Translations under genes and position numbers: made by a program
In this document: positions 41,158 to 49,676 of the stretch, one piece after another
Layout: every line of letters begins with the position of its first letter
Position numbering within the stretch: position 1 is the stretch's first letter
Assembly: GCF_001888805.2 (NCBI RefSeq)
Contig: NZ_CP019113.1
Span: forward strand, 2,294,001-2,358,000
Source of the DNA: Enterobacter sp. SA187
GTDB lineage: Bacteria > Pseudomonadota > Gammaproteobacteria > Enterobacterales > Enterobacteriaceae
Length of the DNA: 64,000 nucleotides
Reading direction: 5' to 3'
The notes under the pieces: model-generated
Told to the model about the DNA's origin: nothing
The model's database searches: none
The model's input: the letters and a program-made list of their open reading frames with translations, nothing else

Positions 41158-42249
41158 ATGAAAATGAAAACGTCTGCACTGGCTCTGCTGGTTGCGGTTG
41201 CCCTGAGCGGGTGCAGCGCGCCGCATAGCTCCGACGCAAAAAAACCGGCTGAAGCGCCGAAAACCCAGACCACCGCTCAGGCTGACAGCAGTGTGGTAAA
41301 ACGCGTGCTGGCGGAAGGCGTGTACGAACTGGCGCTAAGCCCGGCGGGCGATGCGCTCTATGTCGCCAGCGCAGAAGGCTTCAAAGATGTGCAGGGCGGG
41401 ATGGTCTACAAACTTGATCCGAAAACGCTGAAAACCCTCGGCGTCACCCATACCGATCTGAAAAACTTCGGCGTGGATATGTCGGCAGACGGCAAAACCC
41501 TGTACGTCACCAACTCGCTGGACGCGGGGATCAGCGCCATCAATACCGCCGACGGTAAAGTCATCGACCGCGCCCTGTTCCCGGAGCGTAATCCGGAAGG
41601 CTTCCCTTACGGCGCGCGTCAGGTGTTGCTGCACAACGGCCTGCTGTATATCGGCGCGGTCGCCGATCCGGCGCTGATCTGGGTCGTGGATGCGAAAACC
41701 ATGAAGCTGAAAACGCGCATCAAAAACACCGGCAAATGGATGACCGGCCTGCATTACTCAGAAAAAACCGGGCGCATCTATGCCGCAAACGGCGGCGGCG
41801 AGATCCTGGTGATCAACCCGCGTAACAACCGCGTCGAAAAACGCTGGAAGCCGCTCGGCGAAAAAGAGGCGCTGCTGCTGAATATCGCAGAAGACAGCGC
41901 CACCGGCCGCCTGTTCGTCACCGATAACTCGAAGGCGAAAACCACGCTGGTGCTGGACATCAACACCGGCACGGTGATCAAACAGCTGCCGGTCGGCGAT
42001 TCGCTGGCTGTGAAATTCAATGCCAAACGCAACGAGCTTTATATTTCCCAGCGTGATTCCGGCAAAGTGCTGAGCCTCGACGCCACCACCTACGCGGTGA
42101 AAAAATCCTGGGATCTGCCGCCACACCCGAACAGCCTGCTGCTTTCCGCTGACGGCCAGACGCTGTTTGTCACCGTGAAGCAGGCGTTTAATAAAGATCA
42201 CTCCACCAAAGGCCCGGACAGCGTGGTCCGTATTGACCTGAATAAATAA
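41158..42249 (+). CDS. YncE-like seven-bladed beta-propeller lipoprotein
   Basis: 363 residues. The signal peptide ends in a lipobox (LSGC, Cys19), followed by a Ser/Ala/Lys/Pro linker to about residue 45. The rest consists of YncE/NHL-type repeats (ALYVASAEG, TLYVTNSLDAG, RIYAANGGG, RLFVTDNSKA, ELYISQRDSG, TLFVTVKQA). E. coli YncE is periplasmic, iron-regulated and adjacent to the receptor gene yncD; here the propeller is lipid-anchored and followed by a receptor gene. It may help load ligand on, or release it from, the receptor. Confidence 0.87.
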   Translation: MKMKTSALALLVAVALSGCSAPHSSDAKKPAEAPKTQTTAQADSSVVKRVLAEGVYELALSPAGDALYVASAEGFKDVQGGMVYKLDPKTLKTLGVTHTDLKNFGVDMSADGKTLYVTNSLDAGISAINTADGKVIDRALFPERNPEGFPYGARQVLLHNGLLYIGAVADPALIWVVDAKTMKLKTRIKNTGKWMTGLHYSEKTGRIYAANGGGEILVINPRNNRVEKRWKPLGEKEALLLNIAEDSATGRLFVTDNSKAKTTLVLDINTGTVIKQLPVGDSLAVKFNAKRNELYISQRDSGKVLSLDATTYAVKKSWDLPPHPNSLLLSADGQTLFVTVKQAFNKDHSTKGPDSVVRIDLNK

Positions 42250-42256
42250 CCGAACC

Positions 42257-42276
42257 GGCCCGGCGACGGGCCTTTT
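42257..42276 (+). terminator. attenuator between propeller and receptor genes
   Basis: GGCCCG-GCGA-CGGGCC followed by TTTT, in the 45-bp gap. With no other promoter visible in the gap, it would reduce but not abolish receptor transcription. Confidence 0.65.
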
Positions 42277-42294
42277 ATCCCTTTCTCATAAAAG

Positions 42295-44487
42295 ATGACC
42301 ATGAACAGTACTGCTCCTTTGCATAAGACGTTGCTGGCGCTGGCGATCGGTGCCGTAACCCATACCGCGACGGCGGAAACCCAGCCCCCGGCGGCGACGG
42401 AAGATACGATAGTGGTCCAGGCGGCGGGTAGTGATTTTACCGCTGGCGGCGACCAGCTGGTTCCCGCGTACTTGGATGGACAGGTGGCGCACGGCGGGCG
42501 TCTGGGGATGCTCGGCGAGCAAAACGCAATGGACGTGCCGTTCAACGTCATCGGTTACACCGCGAAAGCGGTGCAGGATCAGCAGGCGAAAACCATCGCC
42601 GATGTGGTCAGCAACGACGCGGGCGTGCAGGCGGTGCAGGGCTACGGCAACTTCGCGGAAACCTACCGCATTCGCGGCTTTAAGCTCGATGGCGACGACA
42701 TGACCATGGGCGGTCTGCCGGGCATCGTGCCGCGTCAGGTGGTGGATACGCAGATGCTGGAACGTGTGGAGATCTTCAAAGGTGCGAATGGTCTGCTGAA
42801 CGGCGCGGCGGCCAGCGGCGTGGGCGGCATGATCAACCTTGAACCTAAGCACGCGGAAGACACGCCTGTCACCCGCGTTGGCGTGGATTACGCCAGCCAG
42901 GCGCAGATCGGCGGCTCGCTGGATCTGGGGCGTCGTTTTGGCGATGACAACCAGTTCGGGGCGCGGGTTAATCTGCTGCACAGGGAAGGCGAGGGGGCAG
43001 TGGATGACGATCACCGTCGCACCACGCTGGCCGCCATCGGGCTGGATTATCGCGGCGAGCGTCTGCGCACCTCGCTGGACGTGGGCTACCAGAAGAAAAC
43101 CTTCCACGGCAGCAACGTTGGCATCAAAATCAGCAAGGTCGATTTCATTCCCGATCTGCCGGATCCTACGCACAACTACAGCCAGCAGTGGGGCTACAGC
43201 GACATCGAAAACGAATTCGGCATGGCGCGTGCCGAGTTTGATGTGACGGATGCCTGGACGGCGTACACGGCGTTCGGCGGCCAGCATGCCCATGAAACCG
43301 GGCTGTACAGCTCACCGGAGATCATCAATAAGCAGGGCGATGCGTGGATCGGCCGTCTGGATACCAACCGTATTTCCGACTCCTTCAGCGGCATGGCGGG
43401 TCTGCGCGGGCAGTTTGATACCGGCGTGGTGTCCCACAAGGTGAATGCCGGTTATTCGGCGCTGACCAAAAAAGACAACACCGCCTGGCGATCCACCGCC
43501 GAAGCGAACCGTCCGCTGATCAATATCTACGATACCGACAGCGTATCGCGTCCGGGTTATAACTCCGTGGGCGGTAACTATTTCGATCCGCTGACCACCA
43601 GCCGCAACCGCACCCAGGGCTGGCTGTTCAGCGATACCTTAGGCGTGCTGGATGACCGCCTGCAACTGACCGTCGCCGCCCGTCATCAGAAAGTGGTGGT
43701 GCGTAACTACAGCAACGCCACCGGCGCGGAAACCCTGACCGCGCGCTATACCGAAAGCCGCTGGATGCCAACCTATGGCGTGGTGTATAAGCCGTGGGAA
43801 CAGGTATCGCTCTACGCTAACCATACTGAATCTTTACAGCCAGGCAGCAACGCGCCGAAAGACGCCGCCAACGCCTTTGAATCCGTCGGTATCATTCACG
43901 CGAAGCAAAACGAAGTGGGCGTAAAGGTCGACTATGGGCGTGTCGGCGGGACGCTGGCGCTGTTTGAAATCAAAAAGCCCTCCGCCATTCTGGACAGCGC
44001 CACAAAACGTTACGGGCTGGACGGCGAGCAGCGTAACCGTGGCGTGGAGCTGAACGTCTTCGGCGAGCCGGTACTTGGCCTGCGTCTGAACGGCAGCACC
44101 ACCTGGATCGATCCGGAAATGACCCGCACCAAAGACGGCATCAACGACGGCAAAGACGCTATCGGCGTACCGAACTTCTTCATGGTGGTGGGCGCGGAGT
44201 ATGACATCAAACCGATCGACGGCCTTACCGCCACCGCGCGCGTTAACCACACCGGTTCACAGTACGCCGACGCCGCCAACACCAAAAAGCTCGACAGCTA
44301 CACCACCCTGGATCTCGGCATGCGTTACCGGATGCGCCTTAACGAGGCGCAGAACGAGATGATCTGGCGCGTGGGCGTGGATAACGTCACTAATGAGAAA
44401 TACTGGTCCGGCGTGGAAGATCTCGGCACCTATATTTTCCAGGGCGAAGGACGCACGCTGAAAGTCTCTATGAGCTACGATTTCTGA
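42295..44487 (+). CDS. TonB-dependent siderophore receptor (FcuA-like)
   Basis: 730 residues: signal peptide (cut after THTATA, about residue 27), TonB box EDTIVVQ (about 35-42), plug domain (about 75-200, with YRIRGFKLDG and IFKGANGLLNGAAASGVGGMINL) and a 22-strand barrel ending in Phe. Best likeness is to hydroxamate siderophore receptors of the FcuA/FhuE group, so a ferrichrome-type ligand is possible but not proven. It imports the ferric siderophore across the outer membrane using TonB. ATG 42295 or 42301 may start it; the SD is weak. Confidence 0.88.
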   Translation: MTMNSTAPLHKTLLALAIGAVTHTATAETQPPAATEDTIVVQAAGSDFTAGGDQLVPAYLDGQVAHGGRLGMLGEQNAMDVPFNVIGYTAKAVQDQQAKTIADVVSNDAGVQAVQGYGNFAETYRIRGFKLDGDDMTMGGLPGIVPRQVVDTQMLERVEIFKGANGLLNGAAASGVGGMINLEPKHAEDTPVTRVGVDYASQAQIGGSLDLGRRFGDDNQFGARVNLLHREGEGAVDDDHRRTTLAAIGLDYRGERLRTSLDVGYQKKTFHGSNVGIKISKVDFIPDLPDPTHNYSQQWGYSDIENEFGMARAEFDVTDAWTAYTAFGGQHAHETGLYSSPEIINKQGDAWIGRLDTNRISDSFSGMAGLRGQFDTGVVSHKVNAGYSALTKKDNTAWRSTAEANRPLINIYDTDSVSRPGYNSVGGNYFDPLTTSRNRTQGWLFSDTLGVLDDRLQLTVAARHQKVVVRNYSNATGAETLTARYTESRWMPTYGVVYKPWEQVSLYANHTESLQPGSNAPKDAANAFESVGIIHAKQNEVGVKVDYGRVGGTLALFEIKKPSAILDSATKRYGLDGEQRNRGVELNVFGEPVLGLRLNGSTTWIDPEMTRTKDGINDGKDAIGVPNFFMVVGAEYDIKPIDGLTATARVNHTGSQYADAANTKKLDSYTTLDLGMRYRMRLNEAQNEMIWRVGVDNVTNEKYWSGVEDLGTYIFQGEGRTLKVSMSYDF

Positions 44488-44594
44488 TCCCCCGCACCTC
44501 GTTATGACGGGCAGGGACGCCCATCATAATTGCCACCTCCGGCGCTAAATGTTAAAACGTGCCCCTTCAAATAAAAGACACACAGGGGAAAGAC

Positions 44595-45965
44595 GTGAAA
44601 AACGCGTCACAAGTCGCGCCGGAAACCGGGCCGACGCTGCAACGGGGCTTAAAAAACCGACATATTCAGCTTATCGCCCTCGGCGGCGCTATCGGTACCG
44701 GACTGTTTCTCGGCATTGGTCCGGCGATCCAGATGGCGGGCCCGGCGGTACTGCTCGGCTACGCGCTGGCCGGGATCATCGCTTTTTTGATCATGCGCCA
44801 GCTGGGTGAAATGGTGGTCGAAGAGCCGGTATCCGGATCTTTTTCCCATTTCGCCTATAAATACTGGGGCCCGTTCGCCGGCTTCCTCTCCGGCTGGAAC
44901 TACTGGGTGATGTTCGTGCTGGTGGGCATGGCGGAACTCACCGCCGCGGGCATTTACATGCAGTACTGGCTGCCGGACGTCCCGACCTGGGTGTGGGCGG
45001 CGACCTTCTTCATTCTTATCAACGCCGTCAATCTGGTGAACGTGCGCCTGTACGGTGAGATGGAGTTCTGGTTTGCGCTGATCAAAGTGCTGGCGATTAT
45101 TGCGATGATCGGCTTTGGCCTGTGGCTGCTGTTCTCCGGCAGCGGCGGCGAGCGTGCCGGTATCGACAACCTGTGGCAGCACGGCGGCTTTCTGGCCACC
45201 GGCTGGCACGGGCTGATCCTGTCGCTGGCGGTGATCATGTTCTCCTTTGGCGGGCTGGAGCTGATTGGCATTACGGCGGCGGAAGCCAGTTCCCCGGAAA
45301 CCACCATCCCGAAAGCGGTGAACCAGGTGGTGTACCGCATTCTGCTGTTTTACATCGGCTCGCTGGTGGTGCTGTTAGCGCTCTATCCGTGGGTGGATGT
45401 GAAAGCCAACAGCAGCCCCTTTGTGTTGATTTTCCACGATATGAACAGCAATATCGTCGCCTCGGCGCTGAACTTCATCATTCTGGTGGCCTCGCTGTCG
45501 GTGTTTAACAGCGGCGTTTACTCCAACAGCCGTATGCTGTTCGGCCTGTCGGTGCAGGGCAACGCCCCGGCGTTTTTAACCCGCGTCAACAAACGCGGCG
45601 TGCCGGTGAACTCCCTGTTCCTGTCAGCGGCCATCACCTCGCTGGTGATCCTGGTGAACTATCTGCTGCCGCAGGAAGCCTTTGGTCTGCTGATGGCGCT
45701 GGTGGTTGCCACCCTGCTGCTCAACTGGCTGATGATCTGCCTCGCGCACCTCAAGTTCCGCGCCGCCATGCGCCGCAAGGGACGTGATACCCAGTTCAAA
45801 GCGCTGTTTTACCCGGCGAGCAACTACCTGTGCATCGCCTTCCTGGTGATGATCCTCGGCCTGATGTGCACCATGGAAAGTATGCGTACGTCTGCCATTC
45901 TGCTGCCGGTGTGGATCCTCTTCCTGTTTGTCGCCTTTAAGGTAATGCGCCGCCCTAAAGCGTGA
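44595..45965 (+). CDS. pheP: phenylalanine:H+ symporter
   Basis: 456 residues from GTG 44595 (reads MKNASQVAPE, like E. coli PheP MKNASTVSED), preceded by AGGGGAAA; an open frame begins earlier but lacks an SD. Twelve membrane helices of the APC superfamily; IQLIALGGAIGTGLFLG in helix 1 is the substrate-binding unwound region, and the sequence follows E. coli PheP closely to the end. It imports phenylalanine at the inner membrane. Confidence 0.95.
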   Translation: MKNASQVAPETGPTLQRGLKNRHIQLIALGGAIGTGLFLGIGPAIQMAGPAVLLGYALAGIIAFLIMRQLGEMVVEEPVSGSFSHFAYKYWGPFAGFLSGWNYWVMFVLVGMAELTAAGIYMQYWLPDVPTWVWAATFFILINAVNLVNVRLYGEMEFWFALIKVLAIIAMIGFGLWLLFSGSGGERAGIDNLWQHGGFLATGWHGLILSLAVIMFSFGGLELIGITAAEASSPETTIPKAVNQVVYRILLFYIGSLVVLLALYPWVDVKANSSPFVLIFHDMNSNIVASALNFIILVASLSVFNSGVYSNSRMLFGLSVQGNAPAFLTRVNKRGVPVNSLFLSAAITSLVILVNYLLPQEAFGLLMALVVATLLLNWLMICLAHLKFRAAMRRKGRDTQFKALFYPASNYLCIAFLVMILGLMCTMESMRTSAILLPVWILFLFVAFKVMRRPKA

Positions 45966-45972
45966 TCCTTTT

Positions 45973-45994
45973 CCCCTCATCCCACGGTGAGGGG
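45973..45994 (+). repeat. hairpin after pheP
   Basis: CCCCTCA and TGAGGGG with an 8-nt loop lie 7 bp beyond the pheP stop. It resembles the other CCCTC/GAGGG intergenic hairpins of the window and lacks a T-run. Confidence 0.55.
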
Positions 45995-46058
45995 AGTCCC
46001 TGATTATTTATCGTGATCCGCCTCGCGGATCCCATACGATCACCATGCACCTTATTTT

Positions 46059-46102
46059 GTAATCGATTACTTTTTAGCTGACGGCAATTTGTAATCGATT
46101 AC
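46059..46102 (+). promoter_or_regulatory. twin LacI-type operators before the sugar cluster
   Basis: The 12-bp perfect palindrome GTAATCGATTAC occurs twice, at 46059-46070 and 46091-46102, each flanked by TTT on the left and a TTTTT run on the right. The centres are 32 bp apart, about three helical turns, so bound dimers would face the same side. The palindromic core with a central CG is typical of LacI-family operators. The probable ligand is the regulator at 49677. Confidence 0.75.
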
Positions 46103-46124
46103 TTTTTTCAGGTGAGGCAATAAA

Positions 46125-47366
46125 ATGGTGTCAACAACCGAAAGTAGCGGAAGCAATCTGGCGCAGCACCGGTTACTCGTACCGCGGCTGTCGCTGATGA
46201 TGTTTTTACAGTTTTTTATCTGGGGAAGCTGGTCAGTGACCCTCGGTCTGGTGATGACGCAGCACAATATGTCGCTGCTGATTGGCGATGCTTTTTCCGC
46301 CGGTCCCATCGCCTCCATTCTCTCGCCCTTTGTGCTCGGCATGCTGGTGGATCGCTTTTTCGCTTCGCAAAAAGTAATGGCGGTGATGCACCTCGCAGGG
46401 GCGGTCATTCTCTGGTTTGTGCCGCAGGCGCTGGTGGCGGAAAACGGCGCGCTGCTGATTGGCCTGCTGTTTGGCTATACCCTGTGCTACATGCCGACGC
46501 TGGCGTTAACCAACAACATTGCCTTTCACAGCCTGCGCAACATCGATAAAACCTTCCCGGTGGTGCGCGTGTTCGGCACCATCGGCTGGATTGTGGCGGG
46601 GATCTTTATCGGCGTCACCGGTATCGCCTCCAGCACCAGCATCTTTATGGTGGCGGCCATCTGCTCGGTGGCGCTGGCGATTTACAGTCTGACGCTGCCG
46701 CACACGCCCGCGCCTGCCAAAGGGCTGCCGGTGAAGGTGCGCGATCTGTTCTGCGCCGATGCCTTTGCGCTGCTCAAAACCCGCCACTTCTTTGTCTTTT
46801 CGCTGTGCGCGATGCTCATTTCCGTGCCGCTGGGCACCTATTATGCCTATACCGCGTCTTATCTTGCCGACGCCGGTGTCGCGGACGTCAGCACCGCCAT
46901 GTCCTTCGGGCAGATGTCCGAGATTTTCTTCATGCTGGTGATCCCGCTGCTGTTCCGCCGCCTGGGAGTGAAATACATGCTGCTGATCGGCATGTTCGCC
47001 TGGTTCGTGCGCTACGCCTTTTTTGCGCTGGGCGTCAGCGAAGAGGGGCGCTTCCTGCTCTATCTCGGCATCCTGCTGCACGGCATCTGCTATGACTTCT
47101 TCTTCGTGGTCGGCTTTATCTATACCGATCGCGTGGCGGGGGAAAAGGTGAAAGGCCAGGCGCAAAGCATGATCGTGATGTTCACTTATGGTATCGGCAT
47201 GCTGCTCGGCTCGCAGATTTCCGGCGCACTCTATAACCGTCTGGTGGCCGGGCAAAGCGTGCCACAGGCATGGGTAACGTTCTGGTGGATCCCGGCGGTC
47301 GCCGCCGCGGTGATCGCGCTGATTTTCATGTTGTCATTTAAATACGACGATAAAGAACAGGCTTAA
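46125..47366 (+). CDS. MFS transporter of the nucleoside:H+ symporter family
   Basis: 413 residues with twelve membrane helices. It belongs to the NupG/XapB/YegT family: the N-terminal MMFLQFFIWGSWSVTLGLVM and the loop FVLGMLVDRFFASQK are characteristic. SD AGGTGAGG precedes the ATG. Its operon mates are sugar-type enzymes, not nucleoside enzymes, so it more likely imports a glycoside or polyol. First gene after the twin operators. Confidence 0.85.
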   Translation: MVSTTESSGSNLAQHRLLVPRLSLMMFLQFFIWGSWSVTLGLVMTQHNMSLLIGDAFSAGPIASILSPFVLGMLVDRFFASQKVMAVMHLAGAVILWFVPQALVAENGALLIGLLFGYTLCYMPTLALTNNIAFHSLRNIDKTFPVVRVFGTIGWIVAGIFIGVTGIASSTSIFMVAAICSVALAIYSLTLPHTPAPAKGLPVKVRDLFCADAFALLKTRHFFVFSLCAMLISVPLGTYYAYTASYLADAGVADVSTAMSFGQMSEIFFMLVIPLLFRRLGVKYMLLIGMFAWFVRYAFFALGVSEEGRFLLYLGILLHGICYDFFFVVGFIYTDRVAGEKVKGQAQSMIVMFTYGIGMLLGSQISGALYNRLVAGQSVPQAWVTFWWIPAVAAAVIALIFMLSFKYDDKEQA

Positions 47367-47381
47367 GTTGTGGGAGAAGTT

Positions 47382-48446
47382 ATGAAAACCATTAAGGGAC
47401 CGGGTATTTTCCTGTCGCAGTTTATTGGCAGCGACGCGCCATTTAACACGCTGGACGGCCTCGCGGCCTGGGCGGCGGAACGCGGTTATAAAGCGCTGCA
47501 AATTCCCTGTCACCACCCGACGATTTTTGACGTCGCGCAGGCGGCGGAAAGCCAGGCCTACTGCGACGATATTATCGCAAGGCTGGCGGGCCACGGGCTG
47601 GTCATCAGCGAACTTTCCACCCATCTGGAAGGACAGCTGATCGCCGTGCATCCCGCGTACGATGCGGCCTTTGACGGTTTCGCCCCGCCGGAGGTGCGCG
47701 GCAAGCCCGTGGCGCGTCAGGCGTGGGCCGTGGAGAAGCTTGAGCAGGCGGCACGGGCGTCACAGCGGCTTGGTTTAACGGCGCACGCCACCTTTTCCGG
47801 CGCGCTGGCCTGGCCCTATTTCTATCCCTGGCCGCCGCACAACGCGCAACTGCTGGAGGAAGCCTTTCATGAACTGGCCGCCCGCTGGCGTCCGATCTTC
47901 GACGTTTTCGATCGCCACGGGGTTAACGTCTGCTTTGAGATCCATCCGGGGGAAGATCTGCACGACGGCGCGACCTTTGAGCGCTTTCTTGAGTTAGTGG
48001 ATCATCACCCGCGCTGCAATATGCTCTACGATCCGAGCCATCTGCTGCTACAGCACATCGATTATCTGGCGTTTATCGATCGCTATCATGCGCGTATTAA
48101 AGCCTTTCACGTTAAGGATGCGGAGTTCCGCAGCAACGGGCGCAGCGGCGTCTACGGCGGCTATCAACCGTGGATCGACCGCGCCGGACGCTTTCGCTCG
48201 CCGGGCGACGGGCAGATCGACTTCGGGGCGATTTTCAGCAAGCTGACGCAGTACGGCTACGACGGCTGGGCGGTGCTGGAGTGGGAGTGCTGCCTGAAAA
48301 CAGGCGATGCGGGTGCGCGGGAAGGCAGCGAGTTTATCCGCCGTCATATCATTCCGGTGGCGGATCGCGCCTTTGATGACTTCGCCGCCAGCGCGTCGGA
48401 TCGCGCCAGCGTGCGCAGGATGCTGGGACTGGGAGACGCCTTATGA
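47382..48446 (+). CDS. sugar phosphate isomerase/epimerase-like TIM-barrel protein
   Basis: 354 residues from ATG 47382 (SD GGGAGAAG). The AP-endonuclease-2/xylose-isomerase-like barrel has the metal ligands Glu (CFEIHPGEDL), Asp (MLYDPSHLL), His (KAFHVKDAEF) and Glu (AVLEWECC). In pairs with Gfo/Idh/MocA dehydrogenases (for example E. coli YcjR with YcjS) such enzymes act on 3-keto sugars. The gene overlaps the dehydrogenase gene by 4 bp. Confidence 0.85.
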   Translation: MKTIKGPGIFLSQFIGSDAPFNTLDGLAAWAAERGYKALQIPCHHPTIFDVAQAAESQAYCDDIIARLAGHGLVISELSTHLEGQLIAVHPAYDAAFDGFAPPEVRGKPVARQAWAVEKLEQAARASQRLGLTAHATFSGALAWPYFYPWPPHNAQLLEEAFHELAARWRPIFDVFDRHGVNVCFEIHPGEDLHDGATFERFLELVDHHPRCNMLYDPSHLLLQHIDYLAFIDRYHARIKAFHVKDAEFRSNGRSGVYGGYQPWIDRAGRFRSPGDGQIDFGAIFSKLTQYGYDGWAVLEWECCLKTGDAGAREGSEFIRRHIIPVADRAFDDFAASASDRASVRRMLGLGDAL

Positions 48447-49594
48447 TCAGGGTCGGTATCATCGGCAGCGGTTTTATCGGCCCGGCGCATATCGAAGCCC
48501 TGCGCCGTCCGGGCTTCGTTGAGGTGGTGGCGCTGTGCGACAGCTCGCTGGCGGCCGCGCAGGAGAAAGCGGCGGCGCTGAACGTGCCGCATGCCTACGG
48601 CACGGTGGCGGATTTTCTGGCGCATCCGGGGCTGGACGTGGTGCACAACTGCACGCCCAATCATCTTCATGCGGACATTAACCGGCAGATCCTGCGCGCC
48701 GGGAAGCATGTCTTTTCCGAAAAACCGCTCTGCATGACGCCGGAGGAAGCGCGTGAACTGGTGGCGCTGGCACAGGCGGCGGGCGTAGTGCATGGCGTCA
48801 GCTTCGTTTACCGCCAGTTTGCGATGGTGCAGCAGGCGGCGAGTATGCAGCGCCACGGGCAGACGGGGCGGCTGTTCTCGGTGTACGGCAGCTATTTGCA
48901 GGACTGGATGCTGCTGGAAACCGACTATAACTGGCGGGTGGACGCGGCGAAGGGCGGCCTCTCCCGCGCGGTGGCGGATATTGGTTCCCACTGGTGCGAC
49001 ACGGTGCAGTTTGTCACCGGGCGGCGCATCACCGAAGTGATGGCGGATCTGGCGATCGTCTGGCCGACGCGCAAAGCACGCACCGACGGCGGGGCGACCT
49101 TCAGCCAGGGGGATGAGGCCGCGCAGTATGAGGATAAACCGGTCACCACCGAGGACGGTGGCGCGGTGCTGCTGCGTTTTGACGACGGCAGCAAAGGTTG
49201 TTTCAGCGTCTCGCAGGTCAGCGCCGGACGCAAAAATCGCCTCAGCTTTGAGCTGAACGGCAGCGCCTGCTCACTGGCCTGGGATCAGGAAGTGCCGCAG
49301 CAGCTGTGGATCGGCCATCGTAACCAGCCTAATCAGATCCTGACTGACGATCCGGGACTGATGGCGCGGGACGCCGCCGCCAGCGCCCATTTTCCCGGCG
49401 GGCATATCGAAGGCTGGCCGGACGCCTTTAAAAATATGATGCTGCACTTTTATGAGGCGGTGCGCGCCGGAAAAATGCCCGATGCCGGAACGGCGGCTTT
49501 CGCCACCTTTGAGGATGGCGCGAACGTGATGTTTATCATTGATGCGATTATAAAAAGCCACCAGCAGCAGCGCTGGATCCGCGTGGCATCCTGA
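48443..49594 (+). CDS. Gfo/Idh/MocA-family sugar dehydrogenase
   Basis: 383 residues. N-terminal Rossmann fold (VGIIGSGFIGPAHIEAL), the family motif SEKPLCMTPEEA with the catalytic Lys at about residue 95, and a C-terminal sheet domain with the DIGSHWCD segment. It oxidises a sugar or cyclitol with NAD(P). Coupled to the isomerase-like gene by ATGA overlap, as in glycoside catabolic operons. Confidence 0.88.
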   Translation: MIRVGIIGSGFIGPAHIEALRRPGFVEVVALCDSSLAAAQEKAAALNVPHAYGTVADFLAHPGLDVVHNCTPNHLHADINRQILRAGKHVFSEKPLCMTPEEARELVALAQAAGVVHGVSFVYRQFAMVQQAASMQRHGQTGRLFSVYGSYLQDWMLLETDYNWRVDAAKGGLSRAVADIGSHWCDTVQFVTGRRITEVMADLAIVWPTRKARTDGGATFSQGDEAAQYEDKPVTTEDGGAVLLRFDDGSKGCFSVSQVSAGRKNRLSFELNGSACSLAWDQEVPQQLWIGHRNQPNQILTDDPGLMARDAAASAHFPGGHIEGWPDAFKNMMLHFYEAVRAGKMPDAGTAAFATFEDGANVMFIIDAIIKSHQQQRWIRVAS

Positions 49595-49600
49595 ACTACA

Positions 49601-49616
49601 GCCCGGTTCGCCGGGC
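49601..49616 (+). terminator. UUCG-capped hairpin after the sugar operon
   Basis: GCCCGG-TTCG-CCGGGC directly follows the dehydrogenase stop. The TTCG loop gives an unusually stable tetraloop hairpin. No long T-run follows, so termination may be partial before the regulator gene. Confidence 0.55.
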
Positions 49617-49676
49617 AGCAAATTTGTGATAGCCTGCAAACATTGCATTGCGTCAACCGCAGGATGTGTCCTCGTT

